A DNA stretch of 64,000 bases from Nocardia ninae NBRC 108245 (GCF_007990755.1 NZ_BJXA01000051.1:1-64000); one strand, 5' to 3'. Positions 23,674 through 34,035 are shown, counted from the stretch's first letter. Numbers and translations are program-made. The notes: generated by a model from the sequence alone, not told the origin.

Positions 23674-26600
23674 GTGACCACCACGCAAGCCCGGCAACAC
23701 CTGATCGAACCGCCCGCGGATAGACCGACCCCGCCCGTCCCGCATCGGGGACATGGCCGACTGGCCGAGGTACCGCATATCGCGGGCCTGGTGCTCGGGG
23801 TTTTCGCGGTGGCGTGCTTCCTCTGGAGCCTCTCGCCCGGCCTGCGTTTCCTGACCCAGGTACCGCGTCGCTACATCGACAACTACTACTTCGACGCCCC
23901 CGACACCAACCTGATGTGGGCGCTGATCGTCGGTCTGCTCGCCGGTGCGCTGGCCAGCCGCAAACGGATCGCCTGGTGGTTGCTGCTCGGTTATCTGGCG
24001 TTGTACGCGCTGGCCGACGGCTTGGATTTCGCGGACACCGGCAATATCGACGCGCTGGTGGCGATGATCGTGCACTTGGCCGTGATCGGTGTGCTGATCG
24101 CGGCCTGGCGCGAGTTCTACACGAGGGTGCGTCGCGGGGCGGGCTTGAAGGCGCTCGGCGTGCTCGCCGGCGGCCTGACGGTCGGCTCCCTGCTCGGCTG
24201 GGGTCTGGTCGAGTTGTTCCCCGGTTCGCTGCCGAGCGGCGCGCAGCGGCCCGGCTGGGCGATCTATCGGGTGACCGCCGCGGTGCTGGTGGACAACGAA
24301 CACTTCGACGGTCACCCGCGCCCGTTCGTCAACTTCCTGCTGGGCCTGTTCGGCGCGATCGCGCTGCTGGCCGCGGTGCTCATCCTGCTGCGCTCGCAGC
24401 GGGCGGCGAACGCGATGACCGGCACCGACGAGTCGGCCATCCGCGGCCTGCTGGAACGTTCCGATCTGGAGGACTCGCTCGGCTACTTCGCCACCCGCCG
24501 CGACAAGGCGGTGGTGTTCGCGCCCAGTGGCAAGGCGGCGGTCACCTACCGCGTGGAACTGGGCGTCTGCCTCGCCAGCGGCGACCCGATCGGCATCCGT
24601 GAGGCCTGGCCGCAGGCCATCGATGCCTGGCTGCGGCTGGCCGACCAATTCGGCTGGGCGCCCGCGGTGATGGGCGCCAGCGAACTCGGCGCGACCTCCT
24701 ACCGCCGGGCCGGGCTCTCCGCGATCCGGCTCGGTGACGAGGCCATCCTGGACACCAGGACGTTCTCCCTCGCGGGCCCGGAGATGAAGCCGGTCCGCCA
24801 GGCCGCGAACCGCTTGCGCAAGCACGGCATCACCGTCCGGATCCGGCGGCACCGCGACATCCCGGCCGAGGAGTTCCGGCAGGTGATCGCCCGCGCGGAC
24901 GCCTGGCGCGACACCGAGACCGAGCGCGGTTTCTCGATGGCGCTGGGCAGGCTCGGCGATCCGCTGGACGGGGACTGCCTGCTCGTCGAGGCGGTGAACG
25001 GTCAGGATCGAGTGCTCGGCATGCTGTCACTGGTCCCGTGGGGCCGCACCGGTGTCTCGCTGGAGTTGATGCGCCGGGACCCGAACGGCCCGAACGGCGT
25101 GATGGAGCTGATGATCTCGCAGCTCGCGCTGAACTCCGAACAGCAGGGCATCACCAAGGTCTCGCTGAATTTCGCGGTGTTCCGCTCGGTGTTCGAGGAG
25201 GGCGGCCGGATCGGCGCCGGTCCGGTGCTGCGGCTGTGGCGCGGTGTACTGCTGTTCTTTTCGCGCTGGTGGCAGCTGGAGGCGCTGTACCGCTCCAACG
25301 TGAAGTACCAGCCGCATTGGGTGCCAAGGTTTTTCCTGTTCGAGGAGCGCAGGCAGCTGCCCAGGGTCGCGGTGGCCAGCGCGCTCGCCGAGGGTTTCCT
25401 GCCGCGCTTCGGCAAGGAGCCGGATACGGTCGCGCACACGGGCGTTCATAGCGCGGTGCCCGCGACCATGACCGGACTGCACGCCGACGGCAGCCCGCCC
25501 GACATCGATCACGTCGAGGGCAAGGAACAGCTGCCGCGCCGCCCAGAGCAGGTGCGGGTGCGGATGGACAAGCTGGACCGGCTCACCGCGTCCGGCGTCG
25601 AGGCCTACCCGGTCGCCTACCCGCCGACGCACACCGTCGCGAAGGCCAGGCACTCGCCGCGCGGCACCACGGTCCGGGTCTGCGGCAGGCTGCTGCGCAT
25701 CCGCGACTACGGCGGCGTGATCTTCGCCGTGGTCCGCGACTGGACCGACGACATCCAGCTGGTGATCGACCGCGACCGGGTCGGCGCAGAGCGCAGCGCC
25801 GAGTTCACCGAGTTCTTCGACCTCGGCGACCTGATCGAGGTGAGCGGTCAGATCGGGCGCAGCCGCCGCGGCGAACTCTCGCTGCTCGCGGCGGACTGGC
25901 GGATGCTCGGCAAGTGCCTGCATCCGTTGCCGGACAAGTGGAAAGGCCTGTCCGATCCCGAGGCGAAGGTGCGGCAGCGCTACGTCGACATGGCGATCAA
26001 CGCCGAGACCAGGGAGGTGCTCGCCAAGCGCAGCGCGGTGGTCCGTTCGTTGCGCGACTCGTTGAACGCCTGGGGTTATCTGGAGGTGGAGACGCCGATC
26101 CTGCAGCAGGTGCACGGCGGCGCCAACGCCACCCCATTCCTGACCCACATCAACGCCTACGACCTGGATCTGTACCTGCGGATCGCTCCCGAGCTGTACC
26201 TGAAGCGGCTCTGTGTCGGCGGCATGGAGAAGGTCTTCGAGATCGGCCGGACCTTCCGCAACGAGGGCGTCGACTTCAGCCACAACCCCGAGTTCACCAT
26301 TCTCGAGGCGTACGAGGCGCACAGCGACTACGAGCGGATGATGCACGCCTGCCGCCAGCTCATCCAGGACGCCGCGCTCGCCGCGAACGGTGCGATGGTG
26401 GCGTTGCGGCCGCAGGGTGACGGCTCCTACGAGCCGGTGGACATCTCCGGCGAGTGGGCGGTGAAGACGGTGCACGGCGCGGTATCCGAGGCCATCGGCA
26501 CCGAGATCACTCCGGACACCGACCTGGACCAGCTGCGCGAACTGTGCGACAAGGCCGAGGTGCCCTACCAGCACGGCTGGGACGAGGGTCAGGTGGTGCT

Positions 26601-26994
26601 GGAGATGTATGAGCACCTGGTCGAATCCCGCACCGAGGAACCGACTTTCTACATCAACTTCCCCACCTCGGTGTCGCCGCTTACCCGCGCGCACCGCTCG
26701 ATTCCCGGGGTCACCGAGCGCTGGGACCTGGTCGCCTGGGGTGTCGAACTCGGTACCGCCTACAGCGAACTCACCGACCCGGTCGAGCAGCGCCGCAGGC
26801 TCACCGAGCAGTCGATGCTCGCGGCCAACGGCGACCCGGAGGCGATGGAGCTCGACGAGGACTTCCTGCAGGCGCTCGAGCACGCGATGCCGCCGACCGG
26901 CGGGCTCGGCATGGGCGTGGACCGGGTGGTCATGCTGATCACCGGGCGCAGCATCCGCGAGACGCTGCCGTTCCCGTTGGTGAAACCGCGCTGA
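23674..26994 (+). CDS. lysX: Two-domain LysX: lysyl-phosphatidylglycerol synthase fused to lysyl-tRNA synthetase
   Basis: A 1106-residue bifunctional protein. The N-terminal part (about residues 30-250) has multiple membrane helices, followed by an MprF-type DUF2156 aminoacyl transferase domain (about 270-590) that transfers lysine from Lys-tRNA to phosphatidylglycerol; the C-terminal 500 residues are a class II LysRS with an anticodon OB-fold, motif 2 ([15 protein letters not shown]) and motif 3 ([15 protein letters not shown]). In mycobacteria LysX gives resistance to cationic peptides. GTG start assigned at the first residue before the TTTQARQHL tail; an upstream GTG is in frame. Divergent from the S4 gene. 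Confidence 0.92.
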   Translation: MTTTQARQHLIEPPADRPTPPVPHRGHGRLAEVPHIAGLVLGVFAVACFLWSLSPGLRFLTQVPRRYIDNYYFDAPDTNLMWALIVGLLAGALASRKRIAWWLLLGYLALYALADGLDFADTGNIDALVAMIVHLAVIGVLIAAWREFYTRVRRGAGLKALGVLAGGLTVGSLLGWGLVELFPGSLPSGAQRPGWAIYRVTAAVLVDNEHFDGHPRPFVNFLLGLFGAIALLAAVLILLRSQRAANAMTGTDESAIRGLLERSDLEDSLGYFATRRDKAVVFAPSGKAAVTYRVELGVCLASGDPIGIREAWPQAIDAWLRLADQFGWAPAVMGASELGATSYRRAGLSAIRLGDEAILDTRTFSLAGPEMKPVRQAANRLRKHGITVRIRRHRDIPAEEFRQVIARADAWRDTETERGFSMALGRLGDPLDGDCLLVEAVNGQDRVLGMLSLVPWGRTGVSLELMRRDPNGPNGVMELMISQLALNSEQQGITKVSLNFAVFRSVFEEGGRIGAGPVLRLWRGVLLFFSRWWQLEALYRSNVKYQPHWVPRFFLFEERRQLPRVAVASALAEGFLPRFGKEPDTVAHTGVHSAVPATMTGLHADGSPPDIDHVEGKEQLPRRPEQVRVRMDKLDRLTASGVEAYPVAYPPTHTVAKARHSPRGTTVRVCGRLLRIRDYGGVIFAVVRDWTDDIQLVIDRDRVGAERSAEFTEFFDLGDLIEVSGQIGRSRRGELSLLAADWRMLGKCLHPLPDKWKGLSDPEAKVRQRYVDMAINAETREVLAKRSAVVRSLRDSLNAWGYLEVETPILQQVHGGANATPFLTHINAYDLDLYLRIAPELYLKRLCVGGMEKVFEIGRTFRNEGVDFSHNPEFTILEAYEAHSDYERMMHACRQLIQDAALAANGAMVALRPQGDGSYEPVDISGEWAVKTVHGAVSEAIGTEITPDTDLDQLRELCDKAEVPYQHGWDEGQVVLEMYEHLVESRTEEPTFYINFPTSVSPLTRAHRSIPGVTERWDLVAWGVELGTAYSELTDPVEQRRRLTEQSMLAANGDPEAMELDEDFLQALEHAMPPTGGLGMGVDRVVMLITGRSIRETLPFPLVKPR

Positions 26995-27158
26995 GCCGAG
27001 GCAAGGTTCGCGAAGGGTCCACTCCGGATGAATCGGACAGCTACCCTGGGTTATTCGGTCCGGGCGGCCGAATACTCGGGTTGACCGGCCGGTGGTTCGG
27101 GCGTGCGGTGAGTGGTATTCGGCCCGGGAGGAGACCGATACACGAGATGGGGTTCTGA

Positions 27159-27443
27159 ATGTACGTTGACCTGCTGACCAATATGAGCCTGGTGGACACG
27201 AGCGTGTGGGCGAGCCCGGACGTGTGGAACTCGGCGCTGGACCTCGCGGCCAAGAAGAAACGCAGAAGCAGCGGTGGGCTGATCATCGGCGGGCTCTGCT
27301 GCCTGCTGGTCATCGCGGCGATCATCGCAGGCGTCTACCTGATGCGGCGGCGGAAGAAGGGGCCCAACCAGCAACCGCCGAACCAGCCGCCCTACGGCGA
27401 GCAGCCCCCGTACGGGCAGCAGCAACCGCCTTACACTCCTTGA
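27159..27443 (+). CDS. Small single-pass membrane protein with Pro-Tyr-Gln-rich tail
   Basis: A 94-residue protein: a short polar N-terminus, a basic KKKRRSS patch, one strong membrane helix (about residues 42-61), a second basic patch RRRKKG, and a tail with the repeat PPYGEQ/PPYGQQ/PPYTP. A terminator follows at once, supporting a real gene. Function unknown; Pro-Tyr repeat tails resemble those of FHA/ESX-related envelope proteins but no family was recognised. Confidence 0.55.
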   Translation: MYVDLLTNMSLVDTSVWASPDVWNSALDLAAKKKRRSSGGLIIGGLCCLLVIAAIIAGVYLMRRRKKGPNQQPPNQPPYGEQPPYGQQQPPYTP

Positions 27444-27450
27444 CCGACCG

Positions 27451-27483
27451 AATGGCCCGGCTCGCATAGCGAACCGGGCCATT
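27451..27483. terminator. Terminator between convergent genes
   Basis: AATGGCCCGG pairs with CCGGGCCATT, flanking a 13-base loop; it serves the small membrane protein gene and the convergent MFS gene. Confidence 0.75.
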
Positions 27484-27498
27484 CGTTTGCGTCGTCCG

Positions 27499-28998
27499 TC
27501 AGATGGCGGTGCGCTCGGACGCCACTTCCGCCTCGAGCAACAGCTCGTCGTCCAGGTCGACGCCGTGCTCGGTGGCGGGCACCGACTTCAGCACGAGCAC
27601 CGCGGCCAGCAGCGCGGCGACGACCAACGCCGCGCCGATCCAGAATGCGAGCTGGAACCCACTGGTCAGCGCCTCGTTCACCGGAATGCCCGCCGCCAAC
27701 AGGTCGGTCGTCTTGCTCGCCGACAGGGTGGCCAGCACGGCGAGCCCTAGCGCACCACCGACCTGCATCGTGGTGTTGGCCAGTCCGGAGGCCAGCCCCG
27801 CTTCCTCCGGCGCCACCCCGGACATCGCCAGGTTCATCAGCGCCGGGAAGGCAAGGCCCGCACCGGTTCCGAACAGCACCATGGGGCCGAAGATGTGCAG
27901 CCAGTAGTTGCCATCGACCGGCGCCTGGGTCAGCCAGAGCAGCGCGGCGAGGATCAGCGACAGACCCGGGATCAGCACCTTGCGCGCACCGAACCGCATC
28001 ACCAAGCCCTCGGAGTAGCGCACCGAGAGCAGGCCCATGATCGCGGCCACCGGGAAGAACGCCAGACCCAGTTGCAGCGGCTCGTAGCCGAGCACCTGCT
28101 TCAGGTACAGCGAGCCCAGGAAGAACATGCCGAACATGCCCGCCACGGTGACCACCTGAATCGCGTTGGCGCCGGACAGGTTCCGGGACCGGAAGATGGT
28201 CAGCGGCATCAGCGGTGTCTTCGCCGTCGCCTCCCGCGCGACGAACCCGGCGAGCAGCGCCAGCGACGCCACCCCGAGGCCCAGAGTGGCCGGATCGGTC
28301 CAGCCGTACTCGGCCGCGGGCTTGACGATGGTGTAGACGCCGAGCATCAGCGCCGCCGTGATCAGCACGGCGCCGGGCACATCCGCGCCGTCCTTCAGGC
28401 CCGCGCCCTGATCCTTGTCCAGGATCTTCAGCGCGGCGAGCCCGACCAGGATGCCGATCGGCAGGTTGACCAGGAAGATCAGCCGCCAGTCCAGCGCCGT
28501 GAGCAGGCCACCGAGCAGCAGGCCGATCGCGCCACCGGCCGACGCGACGAACGCGTAGCGCCCGATCGCCTTCGCCTGCTCCCTCGGGTCCGGGAACATC
28601 GCGAAGATCATGCCGAGGATCACCGCGGAGGTCATCGCGCCGCCGATGCCCTGCAGGAAGCGGGCCGCGATCAGGGTGACCTCGTTGACGGCCAGCCCGC
28701 ACAGCACCGAGGCCACGGTGAACACCACCAGGCCGGACAGGAACATGGTGCGGCGACCGATCAGGTCGCCGAGCCGGCCCGCCAGCATCAGCAGGCCGCC
28801 GAACGAGATCAGGTATCCGTTCACCACCCAGGCCAGCCCGGCCGAGGTGAACCCGAGGTCCTGCTGGATGTCGGCGAGCGCGACGTTCACGATCGTGGCG
28901 TCCAGCACGATCATCAGCATGCCGCCGCACAGCACATACAGCGCGAGCCAGCGACTGCGGTCCGCCGCCTCGCGCGTCCGTTCTCTTACGTCAACCAC
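27499..28998 (-). CDS. MFS multidrug exporter, DHA2 (14-helix) type
   Basis: A 499-residue transporter of the EmrB/QacA type. The loop after helix 2 carries GRLGDLIGRR (motif A) and helix 1 has the acidic D in MIVLDATIVNVAL; about 14 helices follow. Proton-driven export of lipophilic compounds is the family role. The GTG/ATG start at 28998 directly follows the promoter region shared with the divergent HxlR regulator, which is the natural candidate for its control. Confidence 0.88.
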   Translation of the reverse strand: MVDVRERTREAADRSRWLALYVLCGGMLMIVLDATIVNVALADIQQDLGFTSAGLAWVVNGYLISFGGLLMLAGRLGDLIGRRTMFLSGLVVFTVASVLCGLAVNEVTLIAARFLQGIGGAMTSAVILGMIFAMFPDPREQAKAIGRYAFVASAGGAIGLLLGGLLTALDWRLIFLVNLPIGILVGLAALKILDKDQGAGLKDGADVPGAVLITAALMLGVYTIVKPAAEYGWTDPATLGLGVASLALLAGFVAREATAKTPLMPLTIFRSRNLSGANAIQVVTVAGMFGMFFLGSLYLKQVLGYEPLQLGLAFFPVAAIMGLLSVRYSEGLVMRFGARKVLIPGLSLILAALLWLTQAPVDGNYWLHIFGPMVLFGTGAGLAFPALMNLAMSGVAPEEAGLASGLANTTMQVGGALGLAVLATLSASKTTDLLAAGIPVNEALTSGFQLAFWIGAALVVAALLAAVLVLKSVPATEHGVDLDDELLLEAEVASERTAI

Positions 28999-29080
28999 CA
29001 GCGTTGCCTTCCACCCGAAGATCGTTATGGTGCGACGCTAGCAGTCGTTAGTCCTAAAAGACAACTATCTAATTATGTTG

Positions 29081-29092
29081 CAGTATCTACTG
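29081..29092. promoter_or_regulatory. Palindromic site in the MFS/HxlR intergenic region
   Basis: CAGTATCTACTG: arms CAGTA and TACTG around TC. Several HxlR-family repressors bind such TACT/AGTA-type palindromes. It lies 3 bases before one start and 15 before the other of the HxlR gene. Confidence 0.35.
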
Positions 29093-29106
29093 ATATGCTG
29101 TATTCC

Positions 29107-29805
29107 ATGACTGCTGCTCCCGAGCACCGCAACAAGCGCAGCTACCACGACGCCTGCGGCGCGGCCCGTGCGCTCGACCTCGTCGGTGAGCGATGGACGC
29201 TGCTCGTGGTGCGCGAACTGCTCCTCGGCCCCAAGCGATTCACCGATCTGCGGGCCGGGCTGCCTACGATCAGCCCGAACGTGCTCTCCCAGCGGCTCGA
29301 CGAGCTGGTCCAGGCGGGCGTGGTGCACAAGCGCAAGCTGCCGCCGCCGGTCAGCGCCGCCGTCTACGACCTCACCGACTGGGGCAAGGAACTGGACACG
29401 GTGATCCTCGCGCTCAGTCACTGGGGTGCGCGCACACCCAGCACCTACCGCTGCTCGGAGGTGAGCACCGACGCCCTCGTCGTCTCGTTGCGCACCCATT
29501 TCCAGGCGGATCGGGCGGCCGGCGTGCGAGCCGACTTCGACCTGCACTTCACCGGACCCGATGCGAACACCGACGAATTCCACGCGGTGGTCGACGACGG
29601 CACGCTCACGATCAGTCGCGGCGCGAGCGGCACCGCGGCGACCGCCATCCACACCAGCGTCGCCGCCTTCGTCGCGGTCGTCTACGACGGGCACTCGATG
29701 GCCGAGACAATCACCGCGGGCGTTACGAAGGTGACCGGCGACGCGGCCGCCGCCGAGCAGTTCACCACCCTCTTCGAGCTGCCGCGGGAGTGCACCGGGC
29801 GCTGA
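29107..29805 (+). CDS. HxlR family transcriptional regulator
   Basis: A 232-residue regulator: an HxlR winged helix in residues 10-105 (YHDACGAARALDLVGERWTLL, then FTDLRAGLPTISPNVLSQRLDELVQAGVV) followed by a C-terminal SCP2-like domain of about 100 residues. Cys17 is at the conserved redox-sensing position used by thiol-sensing DUF24 proteins, so control by oxidants or quinones is possible (inference). ATG at 29107 chosen; ATG at 29095 is 4 codons upstream. Divergent from the MFS exporter gene by about 110 bases. Confidence 0.85.
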   Translation: MTAAPEHRNKRSYHDACGAARALDLVGERWTLLVVRELLLGPKRFTDLRAGLPTISPNVLSQRLDELVQAGVVHKRKLPPPVSAAVYDLTDWGKELDTVILALSHWGARTPSTYRCSEVSTDALVVSLRTHFQADRAAGVRADFDLHFTGPDANTDEFHAVVDDGTLTISRGASGTAATAIHTSVAAFVAVVYDGHSMAETITAGVTKVTGDAAAAEQFTTLFELPRECTGR

Positions 29806-29863
29806 TCCGGCACTGTGTCGCGCCCGGATCGAAGCGCGGCCCGCGATACGGCAGAGTGGGCCT

Positions 29864-30475
29864 GTGCAGTTGATCCTCGTTCGCCATGCCCAACCGGTCC
29901 GGATCATGAACTCCGCCGGTCCCGCCGATCCCGAGCTCGCGCCCGTCGGGCTCGAGCAGGCCGAGCGGGTGCCTGCCGCGTTGAGCCAGCACCGGATCAC
30001 CCGGGTGGTGAGCAGCCCGCAGCGCCGGGCACGCGAGACCGCGGCGCCGACCGCGGCGAAGCTCGGCTCCAGCCTCGACATCATGGACGACCTGGCCGAA
30101 TACGATCGTGATCTGCCCGCCTACATTCCGATCGAGGATGCCAAGGTCGAGTTCCGCGAGGTCTACGAACGGATCAAAGCGGGCCACCTGCCGCACCAAA
30201 TCGACGGCAAGGCGTTCAAGTCCCGGGTGCTCGACGCCGTCACCGAGATCGCCGCGAGCACCGACCCGGCAGGCACGGTGGTCGCCTTCACGCACGGTGG
30301 CGTGATCAACGTGCTGCTGCAGGAGATCCTCGGATTGGAACGGCCGCTGACGTTTCCGATCGACTACTGCTCGATCACCCGAATCCTGTTCTCCCGCACC
30401 GGGCGCCGGACCGCCGCGACGATCAATGAGAACGGGCACGTCTGGGATCTGTTGCCGCGCAATATCAAAGCCTGA
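29864..30475 (+). CDS. Histidine phosphatase (phosphoglycerate mutase-like) family protein
   Basis: A 203-residue enzyme with the catalytic loop LVRHAQPV near the N-terminus, the second-phosphate-pocket SSPQRRARETA segment, and FTHGGVINVLLQ carrying the second catalytic histidine. Broad phosphatase/phosphohydrolase or mutase activity is possible and the substrate cannot be told from sequence. GTG start; not adjacent to pathway genes. Confidence 0.88.
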   Translation: MQLILVRHAQPVRIMNSAGPADPELAPVGLEQAERVPAALSQHRITRVVSSPQRRARETAAPTAAKLGSSLDIMDDLAEYDRDLPAYIPIEDAKVEFREVYERIKAGHLPHQIDGKAFKSRVLDAVTEIAASTDPAGTVVAFTHGGVINVLLQEILGLERPLTFPIDYCSITRILFSRTGRRTAATINENGHVWDLLPRNIKA

Positions 30476-30591
30476 GCGCCACTCACAGCCGATTGGCAGG
30501 GACGTCGCACCGTCGTCCCAGCGACGGAACCTTCTATGGGACGGGTGCGCTACCACCCTCAGTAGCGCACGGTTCCAGAGAAAGGATTCCC

Positions 30592-30924
30592 GTGTTGCTC
30601 TCCAGTACATCGAGACGCCGCCTCACCCGAATTGCCGTGGCGGGAGCGTTGATCGCGTTACCGGTCGGCGCGCTGGCCGCGACCGCTTCGGCGGCGGCAT
30701 CCGATCCGGCGGCTGTTCAGCTGACCCCGGCTGCCGGCACCGATATCAGTGCGCATCCGCACGGCGGCCTGGACCTGCCCGGCCAAGGACACGACGGCCC
30801 GCGGGTGGAATATCGCGAGGGTCCGCGCGGTGACGGGCCGCGCATCCACAAGAAGGACGAGCCCGGTCCGCGGATCTTCTTCAAGGACGGCCGGCCGTCG
30901 ACTGGCTCCGCGGGCAGCAGCTGA
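30592..30924 (+). CDS. Small secreted, charged protein
   Basis: A 110-residue exported protein: GTG start with AAAGGA 8 bases upstream, basic N-terminus, hydrophobic core and Ala-rich cleavage region (ATASAAAS), then a His-, Gly-, Pro- and Arg/Asp-rich mature part of low complexity (repeated GPR and GPRI). No family recognised. A perfect terminator follows. Confidence 0.6.
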   Translation: MLLSSTSRRRLTRIAVAGALIALPVGALAATASAAASDPAAVQLTPAAGTDISAHPHGGLDLPGQGHDGPRVEYREGPRGDGPRIHKKDEPGPRIFFKDGRPSTGSAGSS

Positions 30925-30948
30925 TCCCTTGTCCGGGTAGTTGATACG

Positions 30949-30988
30949 ACGAAGGCCCACCTCCTTGCCGGAGGTGGGCCTTCGTTTC
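30949..30988. terminator. Strong terminator between convergent genes
   Basis: 16-bp perfect arms (ACGAAGGCCCACCTCC and complement) with a 5-base loop, then TTT; shared by the secreted protein gene and the convergent cutinase gene. Confidence 0.85.
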
Positions 30989-31002
30989 GGTACGCGGTGG
31001 AT

Positions 31003-31902
31003 CTAGGCCATGCCCGCGATCCAGTTGTGCATCCAGGAGACGGCGGTCTGGCCGCCGCCGACCGGGTAGCTGCCGTACAGGGTGTGTGCCTGCGACTTGT
31101 AGAAGCGCTCCAGGTCCTTGGCCCGCTGCTCGTTCGCCGACTCGGTCAGCTGCGCCTGCAGTGTGGGCACGCCACCATGCGCGAACAGGTCGTTCATGAT
31201 GTTCCCGGCTTCGATCTGGTAGCGCCACATGTTGGCCGGGTTCGCGTCCGAGGCCTGCGCCAGGAAGCCGGCGAACCGGGTGACGAAGTCGTCGGGTGCG
31301 GTCGCGCAGTACAGGTCGCTCACCGCACAGATGCTGCGGGTGCGGTCGCTGATCCAGCCGAAGCCACCGACCCGGGCGCCACCGGCACCCGCACCGGGCG
31401 CCGGGGCGCCGACCTGAATGTCGTTCGGGGAACGGCGCGGGTCGGAGATCAGGCCGACGCCCGCGATCCGGTCCGGCGCCACCACGCTGAGTCCGGTGCC
31501 GATCTCGGCCGCCAGATCACCGGCGGCGTCGGCGCCCTGGCTGTAGCCGACGAGCGCGATCTTCGTCGCGCCGCACGACTTCGCCATGTCGGAGATGAGG
31601 CCGCGCGCGGTGTCGACGGCTTCCTTCTTCGAGTTGCCGTAGACCTCGCCCTCCCACGGGAACGCGGTCGCGGCATAGGTCACGTAGTCGACCTCCGCCG
31701 AACGCGGCAGATTGTTGGTGACTCCGGCCAGCATGCCCGGCTTCGGCGTCTTGTCTTTGCCGGTCTCCCAGGTACCCGGGATCGCCACCACGTACAGGCT
31801 CGGGCAGCCCGGCGCCGCGCTCGCGGCACCGGCGCCGAACACCATGCCGGACAACACCGTCGCGGACGCACCGAGAGCCGCGACAACCTTCTTCAACTGC
31901 AT
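31003..31902 (-). CDS. Cutinase family secreted esterase
   Basis: A 299-residue exported alpha/beta hydrolase. Signal peptide ends near ASA-APGC; the nucleophile is in GYSQGAD, the acid in the Cys-bridged CAVSDLYC segment and the histidine in LFAHGG. Lacking a PEST-like anchor, it is probably released. Mycolata have many cutinase-like lipases (Culps) acting on lipid esters. The ATG at 31902 has GGAG 5 bases upstream, so it is preferred over upstream in-frame starts. Confidence 0.88.
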   Translation of the reverse strand: MQLKKVVAALGASATVLSGMVFGAGAASAAPGCPSLYVVAIPGTWETGKDKTPKPGMLAGVTNNLPRSAEVDYVTYAATAFPWEGEVYGNSKKEAVDTARGLISDMAKSCGATKIALVGYSQGADAAGDLAAEIGTGLSVVAPDRIAGVGLISDPRRSPNDIQVGAPAPGAGAGGARVGGFGWISDRTRSICAVSDLYCATAPDDFVTRFAGFLAQASDANPANMWRYQIEAGNIMNDLFAHGGVPTLQAQLTESANEQRAKDLERFYKSQAHTLYGSYPVGGGQTAVSWMHNWIAGMA

Positions 31903-32447
31903 ACCGCTCCAGTCCAAAACCATGCCTCTCGCGAGTTGCGTCCTCGACAAGTTGCGCCCCAATGCTGAACCCGACGGATGACGTTCCAGTGCACGCTGGG
32001 TTAACACAAGCCACCCACCGATGTGTCGGCTACGACCAACAACCCACGACCCAAGATCAGCAGCGCGACGGGATCACAATAGAGGTACCAGCTCGCCGGC
32101 GCCATCCGAAACCCCGGCCTTGTTCGAATTTTCACCGAATGCCCAAATCCTCAGTTGCCCACCGCAACCCATGCCCAACCCGCACACCTTCGACTTCCGC
32201 ACCACCGCTGCATGCAGAGCAATCACACAGCTATCACGAGTCCCGCCGTAATCCACGCAACCCGTTCTCTGGCAAACATCAAGACCGTCCGCGCACCAGC
32301 CCACCGACCAAGACCGTGCCGCAGCGAATCCCTGAAATACGCCCTACGTCCCATTCACGGCGAAAGTCCTTGTGGGCTGGGGCAGTTGAGCGTCGAACTG
32401 GATTGTTGTCAGACCCTTGTTATTTGGGGCAGCCCGATCTGGAAAAC
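31903..32447. other. Divergent-looking intergenic region, no gene recognised
   Basis: About 545 bases upstream of the cutinase gene and beyond the gltD terminator. Base composition is less GC-rich and open frames on both strands have no ribosome binding site or family resemblance; nothing confident was found. Confidence 0.5.
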
Positions 32448-32486
32448 AAAGGCGCCTGTGGACATTGCTGTCCACAGGCGCCTTTT
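32448..32486 (-). terminator. Intrinsic terminator of gltBD with embedded DnaA-like 9-mers
   Basis: Perfect 17-bp arms (AAAGGCGCCTGTGGACA and complement) and a 4-base loop, followed on the minus strand by TTTGTTTTCC, 27 bases beyond the gltD stop. Each arm contains CTGTCCACA, so the stem includes two inverted DnaA-box-like sequences, probably by coincidence of composition. Confidence 0.88.
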
Positions 32487-32512
32487 CCGCTCCGGTAAGA
32501 GAGGGGTTCAGG

Positions 32513-33982
32513 TCATCGTTGGGCGACCATGGTGGGGGTGATGGGGGCGGGGAGGGCCGTCTCACCTTCCAGGAAGCGGTCCACCGCGGCGGCCGCGGCG
32601 CGGCCTTCGGCGATGGCCCAGACGATGAGGGATTGGCCGCGGCCCATGTCGCCGGCGACGAAGACACCGGGGATGTTGGTCGCCCAGTTCTTGTCCCGCT
32701 GGACGTTGCCGCGCTGGTCGTAGCCGACGCCCAGATCTTCGAGCAGGCCCGGCTTCTCGGGGCCGGTGAAGCCCATGGCGAGCAGGACGAGGTCGGCCTC
32801 GAGGGTGAAGTCGGTGCCGTCGACCTTCTCGAAGCGGCCGTTGACCATGCTGACCTCGTGCGCCTGCAGGCCGGTGACCTTGCCGTCTTCGCCGATGAAA
32901 CGCTCGGTGTTCACCGAGAACACCCGCTCGCCACCCTCTTCGTGCGCCGAGGACACCCGGTACATGAGCGGGTAGGTCGGCCACGGGGTGGAGGCGGCGC
33001 GCTCCTCCGGCGGGCGCGGCATGATCTCGAACTGGTGGACGCTGGCCGCGCCCTGCCGGTGCGAGGTGCCGAGGCAGTCGGCGCCGGTGTCGCCGCCGCC
33101 GATGATGATGACCTTCTTGCCGCGCGCGTGAATGGGCGGCAGGCCGTCTTCGTCGGTGACGTCGTCGCCGAGCTGGACCTTGTTGGCCCACGGCAGGAAC
33201 TCCATGGCCTGGTGGATGCCGTCGAGTTCTCGACCGGGGATCGGCAGGTCACGCGCGAGGGTGGCGCCACCGGAGAGCACGACCGCGTCGTAGGTTTCGC
33301 GCAGCTGCTCGGCGGTGATGTCCACCCCGACGTTCACGCCGGTCTTGAAGATGGTGCCTTCGGCCTCCATCTGCGCGAGCCGCCGGTCGATGAAGCGCTT
33401 CTCCATCTTGAATTCCGGGATGCCGTAGCGCAGCAGCCCGCCGATGCGGTCGGCCCGCTCGAACACGGTCACGGTGTGGCCCGCCCGGGTGAGCTGCTGT
33501 GCGGCGGCGAGTCCGGCGGGACCGGAGCCGACGACGGCGACGCGCTTGCCGGTCAATCGAGTCGGGTAGACCGGAGTCACCCAGCCCTCGTCGAAGGCGT
33601 TCTCGATGAGATCGACCTCGACCTGCTTGATGGTCACCGGGTCCTGGTTGATCCCGAGGACACAGGACGCCTCACACGGCGCCGGGCACAGCCGCCCGGT
33701 GAACTCCGGGAAGTTGTTGGTGGCGTGCAGCCGGTCGATGCCTTCGCGCCACTGACCCTTGTAGACCAGGTCGTTCCACTCGGGGATCAGGTTGCCCAGC
33801 GGGCAGCCGTTGTGGCAGAACGGAATACCGCAGTCCATGCACCGGCTGGCCTGCCGCTGCAGGGTTTCCTTCGGATATCCCTGCTCGTAGACCTCTTTCC
33901 AGTCCATCAACCGCAGCTCGACCGGTCGACGGGTCGGTAGCTCCCGGTGGGTGTGCTTCAAAAATCCTTGTGCGTCAGCCAC
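32513..33982 (-). CDS. gltD: Glutamate synthase small subunit, NADPH-dependent
   Basis: A 489-residue flavoprotein that passes electrons from NADPH to GltB. The N-terminal Cys clusters CMDCGIPFCHNGCP and CPAPCEASC bind the two 4Fe-4S centres; two dinucleotide sites follow (GSGPAGLAAAQQL for FAD, IGGGDTGADC for NADPH). It lies 122 bases downstream of gltB on the same strand, with an odd duplicated stretch in between. Together with gltB it makes glutamate from 2-oxoglutarate and glutamine. In M. tuberculosis: Rv3858c. Confidence 0.95.
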   Translation of the reverse strand: MADAQGFLKHTHRELPTRRPVELRLMDWKEVYEQGYPKETLQRQASRCMDCGIPFCHNGCPLGNLIPEWNDLVYKGQWREGIDRLHATNNFPEFTGRLCPAPCEASCVLGINQDPVTIKQVEVDLIENAFDEGWVTPVYPTRLTGKRVAVVGSGPAGLAAAQQLTRAGHTVTVFERADRIGGLLRYGIPEFKMEKRFIDRRLAQMEAEGTIFKTGVNVGVDITAEQLRETYDAVVLSGGATLARDLPIPGRELDGIHQAMEFLPWANKVQLGDDVTDEDGLPPIHARGKKVIIIGGGDTGADCLGTSHRQGAASVHQFEIMPRPPEERAASTPWPTYPLMYRVSSAHEEGGERVFSVNTERFIGEDGKVTGLQAHEVSMVNGRFEKVDGTDFTLEADLVLLAMGFTGPEKPGLLEDLGVGYDQRGNVQRDKNWATNIPGVFVAGDMGRGQSLIVWAIAEGRAAAAAVDRFLEGETALPAPITPTMVAQR

Positions 33983-34035
33983 GTTCGGCCTCCGTAATCT
34001 TGCCTGTGGACATCGGACTCAGCGTGTGAATGCGT

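Noticed and set aside
32448-32486. DnaA boxes in the gltD terminator as a regulatory locus
   Set aside because: The two 9-mers are complementary arms of a stem, which is sufficient explanation by terminator function.
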